Shown piece by piece: positions 1 through 8,817 of a stretch of DNA of 64,000 nt. Origin of the DNA: Rhodovastum sp963714255 (lineage in GTDB: Bacteria > Pseudomonadota > Alphaproteobacteria > Acetobacterales > Acetobacteraceae); the NCBI GenBank assembly GCA_963714255.1, contig CAVQNU010000019.1, positions 48,202-112,201 on the forward strand. Reading direction: 5' to 3'. The notes under the pieces were generated by a model that ran no database searches, had not been told where the DNA came from, and worked only from the letters and a program-made list of their open reading frames with translations. Numbering within the stretch: the first letter of the stretch is position 1; each line of letters opens with the position of its first letter. Both the position numbers and the translations under genes were made by a program.

Positions 1-1062
1 CACGCGGCATCGCAGGAATGGTCGGGGGTCGCCGCCGCGTCGGTGGTCATCTACGAACTGGATACGCCGGTCGTCACCGACACGGTATCCTCGGTCAGCC
101 TCACGTTCAGCGCATCGGAATCCCTGGCGTCCCTGTTCGCCGCCACCGATCCCGCCAGCAAGGCCATCACCGAATGGCAGGTCTATGACACCGCGGGCAG
201 CGACACGCTGGTGGCCAACAGCACCAGTTACAACGACCATTCGGCCGCATCCGCGCTGACCATCGCCTCGCTCGGCGCCGTCTCCCTCGATGCCGGCACG
301 ACCGCGACGACCGACACGCTGGAGGTGCGGGCGTTCAACGGCAGTTACTGGGGCGACTGGCAGTCGCTGAACGTGGCCGTCTCGGCTGCCGGCACCGCGT
401 CCCCGCCGGTGCTGCAAACGCAGACACCGAACCAGACATGGACGGAAGGCCAGGCGATTTCGCTGTCGCTCGCGTCCACCTTCAAAGACCCGCAGAACGA
501 AACCTTGACCTACACGGCGGTGCAGTCGAACACCACGTCGCTGCCGAGCTGGCTCAGTTTCAACGCGTCGACCGACACGTTGAGCGGAACCGCCCCGATC
601 ACCGCGCAGACTCTCGGCATGACGGTTACCGCCACCGACACCAGCGGCCTGTCGGCATCGGAGACCTTCAACGCGACCGTGCAGGCAGCACAGGCGTCGC
701 CGCCCGTGCTGGCCAAGCAGACGCCGAACCAAACCTGGACCGACGGCAAATCGATCAGCTTCATGCTGCCCGCCGGCACGTTCACCGATCCGCAGGGCGA
801 GGCGCTGAGCTACGCCGCTTCTGAAATCAGCGGTCCGAGCGTCAGCTCATGGCTTAGCTTCTCCAGCACCACGGCCACGTTCAGCGGCCTCGTGCCGAAG
901 TCTGCTTCAGGGACGATCGGCCTCACGGTTGTCGCCACCGATACCAGCGGCCTGTCGGCATCGGATAGCTTCTCGGTCACGTTGGCTGCCGCGGCCAGCC
1001 GCGGCGCCACGCACGGCATATCCGTGGTGCCGATGTCGGATCTGACAGCGTCCCACGTCTGA
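1..1062 (+). CDS. Ig/cadherin-like repeat surface protein, 3' part
   Basis: The open frame runs in from the left edge and ends with TGA, so only the C-terminal 353 residues are visible and the true start lies outside. Residues about 20-130 resemble the bacterial repeat that ends in a WGDWQSLNV-type motif. Two further repeats of about 103 residues follow, each opening with SPPVL and PNQTWT and closing with VTATDTSGLSAS or VVATDTSGLSAS, the pattern of dystroglycan-type cadherin-like/He_PIG Ig folds. Such repeats are known from secreted adhesins and calcium-binding surface proteins. No sorting signal or membrane anchor follows the last repeat. The ligand and export route cannot be inferred. Confidence 0.75.
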   Translation, partial: HAASQEWSGVAAASVVIYELDTPVVTDTVSSVSLTFSASESLASLFAATDPASKAITEWQVYDTAGSDTLVANSTSYNDHSAASALTIASLGAVSLDAGTTATTDTLEVRAFNGSYWGDWQSLNVAVSAAGTASPPVLQTQTPNQTWTEGQAISLSLASTFKDPQNETLTYTAVQSNTTSLPSWLSFNASTDTLSGTAPITAQTLGMTVTATDTSGLSASETFNATVQAAQASPPVLAKQTPNQTWTDGKSISFMLPAGTFTDPQGEALSYAASEISGPSVSSWLSFSSTTATFSGLVPKSASGTIGLTVVATDTSGLSASDSFSVTLAAAASRGATHGISVVPMSDLTASHV

Positions 1063-1082
1063 TCAGGGCCGCGCCCATTCGT

Positions 1083-1147
1083 GAGTAATGGGGTCAAGGG
1101 GGCCACTGCCCCCTTGCGGGTCCAGGGCAGAGCCCTGGCCTTGCTTG
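1083..1147 (+). repeat. Dispersed palindromic repeat, copy A
   Basis: The copy contains a GGGGGCCACTGCCCCC palindrome followed by CCAGGGCAGAGCCCTGG and a CCTTGCTT tail. It lies between the convergent ends of the surface-protein gene and the GNAT gene. Similar copies recur throughout the window. Either stem could act as a bidirectional terminator. Confidence 0.85.
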
Positions 1148-1149
1148 TT

Positions 1150-1656
1150 TTACGCAAACGTAGCAAGGCTGTCCCATTCATAAGCCGTCTCGGTGGCGGT
1201 CCAGCCTTCGCGCGCGTCCTGGCGGGTGGCGCAGGCGCGTCCGCCCAGCGCTTCGTAAAACCGGCGTGCCGGTGCGTTGCCGTCCAGCACCCACAGCCCG
1301 GCGGATGCGAAACCGGCCTGGCGCATGTCCGCCGCCGCGGCCTGCATCAGCGCGCGGCCAAAGCCACGCCATTGGGCACGACGCAGGACATAGAGGGCAA
1401 AAACCTCGGCCGCGAACGACAGGGTGGCATCGCTTTGCGGCCCCCAGGAGACGAAGCCGACAGGATCACCCTCATCGGTGGCGACGAACACCCCGCCGCG
1501 CGGGATCGCCGCCCGCCACATGTCGGTACGGCGGGCCGGGTCGAGCGCTGCCAGCACGGCATCGGGCACAAGACCGGGATAGCTCTCACGCCAGGCCTGA
1601 ACATGCACGGCGGCGATGGCGGCGGCGTCGTCCGGGGTGGCAGGCCGGATGGTCAT
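1150..1656 (-). CDS. GNAT family N-acetyltransferase
   Basis: 168 residues beginning MTIRPATPDDAAAIAAVHV, the usual opening of GNAT acetyltransferases, which move an acetyl group from acetyl-CoA to an amine. The acetyl-CoA loop is seen as RAQWRGFGRALM, and the C-terminal LWVLDGNAPARRFYEALG motif is typical. The ATG overlaps the trpF stop in an ATGA, so translation is probably coupled. A longer reading frame upstream runs inside trpF and is not believed. The substrate is unknown. It is the last gene of the aroA-to-trpF block and ends at a palindromic repeat. Confidence 0.85.
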   Translation of the reverse strand: MTIRPATPDDAAAIAAVHVQAWRESYPGLVPDAVLAALDPARRTDMWRAAIPRGGVFVATDEGDPVGFVSWGPQSDATLSFAAEVFALYVLRRAQWRGFGRALMQAAAADMRQAGFASAGLWVLDGNAPARRFYEALGGRACATRQDAREGWTATETAYEWDSLATFA

Positions 1657-2285
1657 GGGCATGCCTCGCGATCGGCGTCCTTGGCGCGGGCCACGAAAGC
1701 CCGGATCAATTCGGGGTCCTTTTTGCCCGGCTCCCGTTCCACGCCGGAGGACACATCCACCCCCGGCGCACCGGTGACCCGGATTGCCTCGGCGACATTG
1801 TCCGGGCTCAGTCCGCCGGCCAGCAGCCACGGCAGCGGCGCCCGCCAGAAGCGCAGCAGCGACCAGTCAAGCACCGCCGCATTGCCGCCGGGCCGTGTGG
1901 CGCCCGCCGGTGGCCGTGCCTCGATCACGAACCCGTCCACGCCGTCGGCCGCATCCGGCAGGTCGGCCGCCCCGGCCACGCCGACCGCGCGCCAGACCGG
2001 GCGGCCGAAGCGGGCGCGCAAGGCGGCGCAGCGCCCGGGGCTGTCATACACCTGCAGCACATCCAGCCGCACCCGTGCCAGCGTGGCGGCGACGGACTGG
2101 TCGTCCGGTCGCACGAACAGCCCGACGCTTGCCGGAACGCCGTCCGCCAGCGCGGCCGCGCGGTCGGGCGTCACGGCACGGGGGGACGCCGGAAAAAACA
2201 CGAAGCCAAGCCAGTCAGCCCCCGCACCGAGGGCGGCATCGCGGGCGGCCGGGTCGTTGATGCCGCAGATCTTGACCCGCGTCAC
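1653..2285 (-). CDS. trpF: Phosphoribosylanthranilate isomerase
   Basis: About 210 residues of a TrpF-type beta/alpha barrel, which isomerises N-(5-phosphoribosyl)anthranilate in tryptophan biosynthesis. Visible family motifs are VKICGIND at the N-terminus (catalytic Cys), DWLGFVFFPASPRAVTPD, VGLFV, LDVLQVYDSPG, LLAGGLSPDNVAEAI and GVDVSSGVE near the phosphate-binding end. I chose the GTG that places VKICG at residue 4; it overlaps the previous stop as GTGA. The stop overlaps the GNAT start. Unlike many relatives, trpB does not follow directly. Confidence 0.92.
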   Translation of the reverse strand: MTRVKICGINDPAARDAALGAGADWLGFVFFPASPRAVTPDRAAALADGVPASVGLFVRPDDQSVAATLARVRLDVLQVYDSPGRCAALRARFGRPVWRAVGVAGAADLPDAADGVDGFVIEARPPAGATRPGGNAAVLDWSLLRFWRAPLPWLLAGGLSPDNVAEAIRVTGAPGVDVSSGVEREPGKKDPELIRAFVARAKDADREACP

Positions 2286-2497
2286 CCGGCCAGCCCGGCA
2301 ATCGCGCCGGCATGATCCTGCCGGGCGCGGTGGCAACCCATGGAAAGGGCGCCGGCAGCCCGAATGCCGCCGGCGCCATACGCCAAAAAACAGTCCATCC
2401 CCTGCCCGAACAGACCGCGATACCGCGCGGCCCGGACGGCCTGGGAGTCGGCCAGCGCTGCGTCGGTCGTATCGAACGCCGCGATCAGGCCCGGCAT
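2282..2497 (-). CDS. Small unknown protein between lapA and trpF
   Basis: 71 residues starting MPGLIAAFDTTDAALADSQA. I recognise no family. Support is positional: its ATG lies just after the lapA stop and its TGA overlaps the trpF GTG by four bases, so the frame sits tightly in a run of co-directional genes. It has no signal peptide or membrane segment. The FDTTDAALADSQAV start and a glycine-rich AYGAGGIRAAGAL stretch are its main features. It could be a lineage-specific small protein, or the remnant of a longer gene kept for translational coupling. Confidence 0.5.
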   Translation of the reverse strand: MPGLIAAFDTTDAALADSQAVRAARYRGLFGQGMDCFLAYGAGGIRAAGALSMGCHRARQDHAGAIAGLAG

Positions 2498-2498
2498 G

Positions 2499-2801
2499 TC
2501 ACCTCGACGCCGCCGGGGTGCCGGAGCCGGACTTCTTCTTCAGCGTGTTGACCTGGTCTTCCAGCCGGCGTGCGGCCCGCTCGAACCGACGGGCGCGCCG
2601 ACGGGCGCCGAGCGCCGGAAACCAGACGAACAGGCTGCCGAGCAGGAACGCGGCGGCCGCAGTCACCAGCACGGCGGCTGAAACCGGCGTCGACAGCTTG
2701 AAGTCGGTCGGCCAGAACGAAAGCGAGACCGGCTGCGGGTTGGACAGTGCGAACAGAACCAGGACGATCAGGACAGGCAAGGCAATCAACGTGCGCAACA
2801 T
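2499..2801 (-). CDS. lapA: LapA-domain (DUF1049) inner-membrane protein
   Basis: About 100 residues: an N-terminal hydrophobic segment (MLRTLIALPVLIVLVLFALS), the family-typical SNPQPVSLSFWP between the two membrane spans, a second span (AAVLVTAAAAFLLGSLFVW), and a basic coiled-coil-like tail. LapA-type proteins work with LapB in controlling lipopolysaccharide synthesis in enterobacteria. The start at 2801 has a GAGGTG ribosome site; a start at 2828 would only add nine residues. It follows ihfB, as in many proteobacteria. Confidence 0.85.
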   Translation of the reverse strand: MLRTLIALPVLIVLVLFALSNPQPVSLSFWPTDFKLSTPVSAAVLVTAAAAFLLGSLFVWFPALGARRRARRFERAARRLEDQVNTLKKKSGSGTPAASR

Positions 2802-2849
2802 GGTTTTCACCTCGGGAAAGGGACGCATAAGAAACTAACCCAGTTTCCC

Positions 2850-3191
2850 TCAGGCCGCCACCCCTGCCCTGGTACGGCCCTTGGCCTCGGGAGGCTTACG
2901 GCTGTCCCGCTTGCCGCGGTTCACCCGTTCGCGCAACTCCTTGCCGGCCTTGAAAAATGGCACCGCCTTTTCGTCAACCGGCACGGCCTCGCCGGTGCGC
3001 GGATTGCGGCCGGTGCGCGCTTCCCGTCGCTTGACCGTGAACGCGCCGAAGCCGCGCAGTTCCACCCGCTCGCCGCGCGCCAGTGCTGCGGTGATTTCAT
3101 TGAACACCGTGGCGACAATCAGCTCCACATCCTGCCCACGCAAATGTGGATTGGCCGCCGACAGATCCGCTATCAGCTCTGACTTCGTCAT
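2850..3191 (-). CDS. ihfB: Integration host factor beta subunit
   Basis: 113 residues of the HU/IHF fold: MTKSELIADLSAANPHL at the N-terminus, ELRGFGAFTVKRREARTGRNPRTGE with the DNA-intercalating arm, and VPFFKAGKELRERVN at the end of the core. The core matches IHF-beta; the last 20 or so residues are an additional basic tail rich in Lys, Arg and Pro. IHF bends DNA and assists sigma-54 promoters, of which this window has at least two candidates. It lies downstream of rpsA and sppA. Confidence 0.93.
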   Translation of the reverse strand: MTKSELIADLSAANPHLRGQDVELIVATVFNEITAALARGERVELRGFGAFTVKRREARTGRNPRTGEAVPVDEKAVPFFKAGKELRERVNRGKRDSRKPPEAKGRTRAGVAA

Positions 3192-3216
3192 TCTCCCGCC
3201 CCCAGCGTTTCAACTC

Positions 3217-4146
3217 TCACTCATGGCCGGTGGCAGGCTGCCAGACGGCCCAGGCGCCGTCAAGTCTAAGTCCTTGAGACAGAACAGTTTTCATCACGTC
3301 ACCGAGGAGCGGCGAAAATGACGCCGCGAGCGCCCGGCGGGCGAAGCCGCCAAGCTCCACATCCTCGACCGGAAGGCTCTCGGGAATGCCTTTCTCGGCG
3401 GCGAGCCAGGCGCGCGCGTCCGCCTCCCCGCCGATCGCATCGACCAGCCCGAGGCCGAGCGCCTGCCGCCCGGTATAGGCGCGCCCATCGGCCAGGGCGC
3501 GGACCTGCTCGGCCGGCATGTGGCGGCCGGCGGCGACGATGCCGACGAACTGGTCATACATGTCCATCACCAGCGCCTGCAGCACCTCGCGGCCCTGCGG
3601 CGAGGTCGGGTGGGTGAAGCTCGGCTGGTCCTTCAGCGGACCCGAGGTGATCGCCGTGGCGCTGATGCCAATCCGCTCCAGCAGGCCCGACGCCTCGCCG
3701 GTTTCCAGCAGCACGCCGATCGAGCCGGTCAGGGTCGAGGCCCGGGCGAATATATGCGCCGCCGGCACCGCGATCATGTAGCCCGCCGAGGCGGCGGTGC
3801 CGCCCATGACGGTGACCACCGGCTTGCGGGCGGCGACCTCGGAAATCGCCTGGTGCAGGCTTTCGCCGCCGGCGACGCTGCCGCCGGGGCTGTCGACATA
3901 GACGATCAGGCCGCGGACGGCGTCGTCTTTGGCCAGTGCTGCGACCGCCTCGGTCAGCTTGCGGTTCTCGCTGATCAGGCCGGTGACGCTGAGGCGGGCG
4001 AGATGGGCGCGCCCGCCCAGCGGCAGATAAGGGGCAATGGCCAGCAGGATGCAGGACGCCACCGCCAGCACGGCGGCGGCGCGCCAAAGAAACAGGCGGC
4101 GCTTGAGGCGCCGCCTGTCGATCAGCAGGTCAGTTTCGAGCGACAT
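3217..4146 (-). CDS. sppA: Signal peptide peptidase SppA (36K type)
   Basis: 309 residues with a basic N-terminus followed by one membrane span (residues about 20-42), then the S49 peptidase domain. The catalytic serine is S120 in GGTAASAGYMIA and the general-base lysine is K172 in ITSGPLKDQPS. VDSPGGSVAGGE marks the conserved oxyanion region, and STLTGSIGV follows the serine. The family degrades leftover signal peptides in the inner membrane; this half-length form is expected to oligomerise. It sits between rpsA and ihfB, an insertion common in alphaproteobacteria. Confidence 0.9.
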   Translation of the reverse strand: MSLETDLLIDRRRLKRRLFLWRAAAVLAVASCILLAIAPYLPLGGRAHLARLSVTGLISENRKLTEAVAALAKDDAVRGLIVYVDSPGGSVAGGESLHQAISEVAARKPVVTVMGGTAASAGYMIAVPAAHIFARASTLTGSIGVLLETGEASGLLERIGISATAITSGPLKDQPSFTHPTSPQGREVLQALVMDMYDQFVGIVAAGRHMPAEQVRALADGRAYTGRQALGLGLVDAIGGEADARAWLAAEKGIPESLPVEDVELGGFARRALAASFSPLLGDVMKTVLSQGLRLDGAWAVWQPATGHE

Positions 4147-4179
4147 GATGATCCCTTGCGGGACGGCGGCGCGTTTCCA

Positions 4180-5934
4180 TCACTCCTGCTGGGCCTGCTG
4201 GTTGCGGCGACGGATCGCGGCCCCCAGAATGTCGCCCAGCGAGGCGCCGGAATCCGAGCTGCCGAATTCCTGGATCGCCTGCTTGTCCTCGTCCTGCTCC
4301 TTGCCCTTGATGGTGAGCTGCAGCTTGCGGGCGGCGCGGTCCACCGACATGACCTTGGCGTCCACCTTCTCGCCGATGGCGAACCGGTCCGGCCGCTGCT
4401 CGCCCTTGTCGCGGGCCAGTTCGGCGCGGCGGATGAAGCCGGTGAGCACCTCGTCGACCTTGACCTCGATGCCGTTGGACTGCACCGCGGTGACCACGCA
4501 GGTGACGATGCTGCCCTTGTGCACGCGGTCGAGCACGGCGGCCGCCGGATCGTCGGCGAGCTGCTTGATGCCGAGCGAGATGCGCTCCTTCTCCACATCG
4601 ACGTCGAGCACCTTGGCCTTGACCACCGCGCCCTTTTCGAACTTGGTCATCGCCGCCTCGCCCTGCTCGTCCCAGGACAGGTCGGACATGTGCACCATGC
4701 CGTCGATATCGGCGGTCAGGCCGATGAACAGGCCGAACTCGGTGATGTTGCGGATTTCGCCCTCGACCACCGAGCCGATCGGATGTTCGTCGACGAACTG
4801 CTCCCACGGGTTGCGCTGCACCTGCTTGAGGCCGAGCGAAATCCGCCGCTTGCCGCTGTCCACGTCGAGCACCAGCACATCGACCTCCTGCGAGGTGGCG
4901 ACGATCTTGCCCGGGTGGACGTTCTTCTTGGTCCAGCTCATCTCGGAGACGTGAACGAGGCCCTCGACCCCCGGCTCCAGCTCCACGAAGGCGCCGTAGT
5001 CGGTGATGTTGGTGACGCGGCCGGTGAACTTGGCACCCGGCGGGTATTTGGCGGCGACACCCTCCCACGGATCGGCCTCCAGCTGCTTCATGCCGAGGCT
5101 GATGCGCTGGGTGTCCGGGTTGAAGCGGATGACCTGGACCTTCACGGCCTGGCCGATCTGCAGCGCCTCGGAGGGGTGGTTGATGCGGCGCCAGGCGATG
5201 TCGGTCACGTGCAGCAGGCCGTCGACGCCGCCGAGATCGACGAAGGCGCCGTAATCGGTGATGTTCTTCACCACGCCGTCGAGGATCTGGCCTTCCTTCA
5301 GGCCCTGGATCAGCTCGCTGCGCTGCTCGGCGCGGGTTTCTTCCAGCACGGCGCGGCGCGACACCACGATATTGCCGCGGGCGCGGTCCATCTTGAGGAT
5401 CTGGAAGGGCTGCGGGGTGCCCATCAGCGGGCCCACGTCGCGCACCGGGCGGATATCGACCTGGCTGCCCGGCAGGAAGGCCACGGCGCCGCCGAGATCG
5501 ACGGTGAAGCCGCCCTTGACGCGGCCATAGATGGTGCCGTTGACGCGCTGCTGGCTTTCGAAGGCGCGTTCCAGATTGGTCCAGGCCTCCTCGCGGCGGG
5601 CTTTTTCGCGCGAGAGCACGATGGTACCGTCGCGGTCCTCGTAGCGCTCCACATAGAGCTCGATCACGTCGCCGGGCTTCACCTCGGGCTTGGCGCCGGG
5701 CGGGCCGAATTCCTTGAGGGCGACGCGGCCTTCGCTTTTCAGGCCGACATCGACGATGGCGAATTCCTCGGTGAGCCGCACCACGCGGCCGGTGACGACC
5801 GACCCGTCGAAGCCGGAATCGCGGCCGAGGGTTTCGTCGAGGAGGGAGGCGAAGTCTTCGACTTCCGGAGGATTGCCGGCGGGATGCCGGGCAGCGGGGC
5901 GCTGGGCGAGGGCGACGGCGGCGCTGGATGCCAT
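4180..5934 (-). CDS. rpsA: 30S ribosomal protein S1
   Basis: 584 residues with six S1-type OB folds in order. Signatures include FAIVDVGLKSEGRV, FTVDLGGAVAFLPG, GAFVDLGGVDGLLHV, GAFVELEPGVEGLVH, GLFIGLTADIDGMVH and a divergent sixth, IEVKVDEVLTGFI. S1 binds mRNA and helps translation initiation. The start at 5934 gives a normal length; the frame stays open upstream but that part is low-complexity and unlike S1. It lies downstream of aroA-cmk, separated by a palindromic repeat and about 300 bases. Confidence 0.95.
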   Translation of the reverse strand: MASSAAVALAQRPAARHPAGNPPEVEDFASLLDETLGRDSGFDGSVVTGRVVRLTEEFAIVDVGLKSEGRVALKEFGPPGAKPEVKPGDVIELYVERYEDRDGTIVLSREKARREEAWTNLERAFESQQRVNGTIYGRVKGGFTVDLGGAVAFLPGSQVDIRPVRDVGPLMGTPQPFQILKMDRARGNIVVSRRAVLEETRAEQRSELIQGLKEGQILDGVVKNITDYGAFVDLGGVDGLLHVTDIAWRRINHPSEALQIGQAVKVQVIRFNPDTQRISLGMKQLEADPWEGVAAKYPPGAKFTGRVTNITDYGAFVELEPGVEGLVHVSEMSWTKKNVHPGKIVATSQEVDVLVLDVDSGKRRISLGLKQVQRNPWEQFVDEHPIGSVVEGEIRNITEFGLFIGLTADIDGMVHMSDLSWDEQGEAAMTKFEKGAVVKAKVLDVDVEKERISLGIKQLADDPAAAVLDRVHKGSIVTCVVTAVQSNGIEVKVDEVLTGFIRRAELARDKGEQRPDRFAIGEKVDAKVMSVDRAARKLQLTIKGKEQDEDKQAIQEFGSSDSGASLGDILGAAIRRRNQQAQQE

Positions 5935-6229
5935 GAGGGTGGGTCTGTCCTTGAGAGGGCGGTGGACGTGGTCCGTGCCGCCTGCTGTGCTTGCGCCCTT
6001 CCGGGGGGTCAAACCCGAGGAAAGCACGACTTGCCCGCGCCGGGCTTCAGTCGGACGCAGGCCATGGGTGAAACGGTTATGTCCGCTCGGGCGCGCGGCC
6101 TCCCGACCGCGTGCGGAGGGGAGAGATAGCCGGAGCAGGAGCGGAGTCAAGGGCGGCGACGGGTTCGCAGGTCGCAAATGCGTGAACTCTGCCACTCATT
6201 ACCCTGCTGGGCAATCGGGGGAAGGTTTA

Positions 6230-6329
6230 AGGAAGGCCAGGGCTCTGCCCTGGACCCCGATGCTTAAGTAATGGGTTCCAAGGGCCACTGCCCCTTGGCG
6301 GGTCCAGGGCAGAGCCCTGGCCTTCCTTA
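6230..6329. repeat. Dispersed palindromic repeat, copy B (double)
   Basis: Two elements lie head to head. GGAAGGCCAGGGCTCTGCC on the left mirrors GGCAGAGCCCTGGCCTTCC on the right. Between them are CTTAAGTAATGGG and a CCAAGGGCCACTGCCCCTTGG palindrome. It sits between cmk and rpsA, immediately after the cmk stop, and may terminate or attenuate aroA-cmk transcription. Confidence 0.88.
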
Positions 6330-6332
6330 GCT

Positions 6333-6962
6333 TCACCGAATGTCGAGGCCCAGCCGCATCAGCGCCGCCGCGAACGCCTGGTCGGGGTCAAGCTCCGTGG
6401 TATCCAGCAGTTTCGCGTCGTCGGCCGGCTTCATCGGCGCCGCCGCGCGGGCGGCGTCGGCGGCGTCGCGGGCGCGCACCTCGGCGGTGACGGTGGCGAG
6501 GTCGGCCTCGGCGCCACGCGCCAGGAGTTCCTTCCAGCGCCGCCGCCCGCGCGCCTCGGGGCTGGCGGTGACGTAAAGTTTGGCGCTGGCGTCGGGAAAC
6601 ACCACGGTGCCGATGTCGCGCCCGTCCAGCACGGCGCCGCGGGCGCGGCCGAAGGCGCGCTGGAACTCCAGCAGGGCCGCGCGCACGCCCGGAATGGCGG
6701 CGACCGCGCTGGCGGCGGCGTCGGCCGGCGGGCCGCGCAGGTCGGGGCGGTCGAGATCTTCGGGGCGCAGGGCGCGGGCTTCGGCCTCGGCGGCCGCCGG
6801 GTCGGCGGGGTCGGCGCCGGCATCGAGCACGCGGCGGCCGACCGCGCGATACAGCAGCCCGGTATCGAGATAGGGCAGGCCGAAATGGGCGGCGAGGCGA
6901 CGGGCCAGGGTTCCCTTGCCGGCGGCGGCGGGGCCGTCGATGGCGATGATCAGCGGGATCAC
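6333..6962 (-). CDS. cmk: Cytidylate kinase
   Basis: 209 residues. The P-loop IDGPAAAGKGTLARRLA is near the N-terminus, followed by YLDTGLLYRAV, and the CMP-binding region is LDGRDIGTVVFPDA. The enzyme phosphorylates CMP and dCMP with ATP. The start codon is GTG and overlaps the aroA stop as GTGA, so the pair is probably translationally coupled. A palindromic repeat begins directly after the stop. Confidence 0.94.
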   Translation of the reverse strand: MIPLIIAIDGPAAAGKGTLARRLAAHFGLPYLDTGLLYRAVGRRVLDAGADPADPAAAEAEARALRPEDLDRPDLRGPPADAAASAVAAIPGVRAALLEFQRAFGRARGAVLDGRDIGTVVFPDASAKLYVTASPEARGRRRWKELLARGAEADLATVTAEVRARDAADAARAAAPMKPADDAKLLDTTELDPDQAFAAALMRLGLDIR

Positions 6963-8305
6963 GACGCGGCGATCGGGCCAGGGCCTTCCACCAGCCCGTT
7001 CAGCAGCGACACAAAACCCGGAAAACTCGTGTCGATGAAGGCGGCATCGTCCACCGCCACCGGCGCCTGCGTGGCAAGCCCCAGCACCAGGGCGCTCATG
7101 GCCAGCCGGTGGTCCATATGCGTCTGCACAACCGCCCCGCCGGCGGGCGGGCGGGCGCCATGCACGATCAGATCGTCGCCCTCGATGTCCACACGGGCGC
7201 CGTTATCGCGAAGCAGGGCGGCTGTTGCGGTCAGGCGGTCGCTTTCCTTCACCCGCAGTTCCTTCAGCCCGCGCATGCGCGTGGTTCCCTGGGCGAAGGC
7301 GGCGGCAACGGCGAGCACCGGATATTCGTCGATCATGCTCGGCGCCCGTTCCCACGGCACGTCCACCGCGCGCAACGGCGCATGGGCGGCGATCAGGTCG
7401 CCGACCGGCTCGCCGCCCTCGGTGCGGGCGTTTTCCACCGTCAGATCGGCGCCCATCTCCCGCAGCGTGGCGAACAGGCCGCAGCGCAGCGGATTGAGCC
7501 CGACCCCCTCGATGCGCAGGCGCGAGCCCGGCACCAGCAGCGCGGCGACGATCAGAAAAGCCGCCGAGGAAGGGTCGCCCGGCACCACCACGTCGGCGGC
7601 GCGCAGATGCGGCTGGCCGGCGAGCGTGATGACGCGCGCGGCCCCCTCGGCCTCCACCGTTACTTCGGCGCCGAAATGGCGCAGCATGTTCTCGCTGTGG
7701 TCGCGGGTGGCCTCGGGTTCCTCGATGCGGGTCAGGCCCGGCGCGTTCAGGCCGCACAGCAGCAGCGCCGACTTCACCTGTGCGGACGGCACCGGCACCC
7801 GATATTCCAGCGGCAACGGATCGTGCGCGCCCTCCACCGCCAGCGGCAGCCGGCCGCCGGCGCGGGCGGAAAACCGGGCGCCGCAGGCGGCCAGCGGGTC
7901 GGTGACCCGCCGCATCGGCCGGCTGCGCAGGCTGGCGTCGCCGGTCAGCACCGAAAAGAACGGGTGGCTGGCCAGGATGCCGGTGAGCAGCCGGGCGGCG
8001 GTGCCGGAATTGCCCATGTCCAGCACGTCCGCCGGCTCCACCAGCCCGCCGACGCCGCGGCCGGCGACGCGCCAGGCGCCGGGTGCGTCCTGCACCATTT
8101 CGGCGCCGAGGGCGCGCATGGCGGCGGCGGTGCACAGCACGTCCTCGCCTTCCAGCAGGCCGGAAATGCGGGTCTCGCCGACCGCCAGGGCGCCGAACAT
8201 CAGGGCGCGATGGCTGATCGACTTGTCGCCCGGTACAACAAGCGTACCGGCGAGCGGGGCGGCGGGGCGGCTTGCGGCGAGCGGGCGGGGCGAAGGTGTA
8301 TCCAT
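6959..8305 (-). CDS. aroA: 3-phosphoshikimate 1-carboxyvinyltransferase
   Basis: 448 residues beginning MDTPSPRPLAASRPA. It is EPSP synthase, transferring enolpyruvyl from PEP to shikimate-3-phosphate. Motifs are VVPGDKSISHRALMFGALA, LDMGNSGTAARLLTG, TRDHSENMLRHFGAEV, EYPVLAVAAAFAQG and ELRVKESDRLTA. An open frame extends upstream of 8305 across the start region of the opposite-strand gene; the usual family length and GDKS position favour 8305. Divergent from the TIGR02300 gene. Confidence 0.94.
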   Translation of the reverse strand: MDTPSPRPLAASRPAAPLAGTLVVPGDKSISHRALMFGALAVGETRISGLLEGEDVLCTAAAMRALGAEMVQDAPGAWRVAGRGVGGLVEPADVLDMGNSGTAARLLTGILASHPFFSVLTGDASLRSRPMRRVTDPLAACGARFSARAGGRLPLAVEGAHDPLPLEYRVPVPSAQVKSALLLCGLNAPGLTRIEEPEATRDHSENMLRHFGAEVTVEAEGAARVITLAGQPHLRAADVVVPGDPSSAAFLIVAALLVPGSRLRIEGVGLNPLRCGLFATLREMGADLTVENARTEGGEPVGDLIAAHAPLRAVDVPWERAPSMIDEYPVLAVAAAFAQGTTRMRGLKELRVKESDRLTATAALLRDNGARVDIEGDDLIVHGARPPAGGAVVQTHMDHRLAMSALVLGLATQAPVAVDDAAFIDTSFPGFVSLLNGLVEGPGPIAAS

Positions 8306-8401
8306 GCGCGCGCGCTTAGCACGGGAACAGTATGTTTGACAGGCAGGCGCGAGGATGGCATGGGGCGCGCCCTCCGGCGCAATCCCTGGCGAGGCGACAC
8401 G

Positions 8402-8740
8402 ATGGCGAAGCCCGAACTCGGCAACAAGCGCGTCTGCGTGGCCTGCAGCGCCCGTTTCTACGACCTGACCCGGCAGCCGGCCATCTGCCCGAAATGCAAT
8501 ACCGAGCAGCCGGCCGAGCAGCCGCGGCTGCGGCGCACCGGCGGCAACGTGGCGCTGGAGGAAAAGCGCCGCCCCAAGGTGATCCCCGTCCCCGGCCTGG
8601 AGGATGGCAACGTCGAGGTCGAGACCGCCGAGGAGGAAGTGGAGGAGGACGTGCTGGAAGACACCTCCGACCTCGAGGGCGGCGACGAAGCGGTGGTGGA
8701 TGTGGAGATCGAGCCGGAGCCGGGCGAGGAAGAGCGCTGA
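8402..8740 (+). CDS. TIGR02300 (FYDLN-acid) family protein
   Basis: 112 residues. The N-terminus carries LGNKRVCVACSARFYDLTRQPAICPKC, with two CxxC pairs forming a likely zinc ribbon and the FYDLN-type motif. The C-terminal half is very acidic, with long Glu/Asp runs. The family is widespread in alphaproteobacteria and its function is unknown. It is divergent from aroA, its usual neighbour in this group. The start at 8402 is the ATG next to MAKPELGNKRVC. Confidence 0.85.
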   Translation: MAKPELGNKRVCVACSARFYDLTRQPAICPKCNTEQPAEQPRLRRTGGNVALEEKRRPKVIPVPGLEDGNVEVETAEEEVEEDVLEDTSDLEGGDEAVVDVEIEPEPGEEER

Positions 8741-8750
8741 GGTCCTTGCA

Positions 8751-8789
8751 GCTGAGCGAGCAAGGTAGGGCTGAGCGAGCAAGGTAGGA
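8751..8789 (+). repeat. Tandem 19-base direct duplication
   Basis: GCTGAGCGAGCAAGGTAGG occurs twice back to back just after the TIGR02300 stop and before the IS66 region. Its role is unknown. Confidence 0.8.
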
Positions 8790-8817
8790 AAGGGCACAGC
8801 GGTGCCCGGTATCCGAT

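Noticed and set aside
3520..6129. 869-codon open frame on the plus strand across sppA and rpsA
   Set aside because: It is the antisense of two strongly supported genes; His/Asp/Gly-rich composition is typical of GC-rich shadow frames.
8306..8797. Longer aroA reading upstream of 8305
   Set aside because: It overlaps the opposite-strand TIGR02300 gene and has no aroA similarity; the start at 8305 gives normal length.
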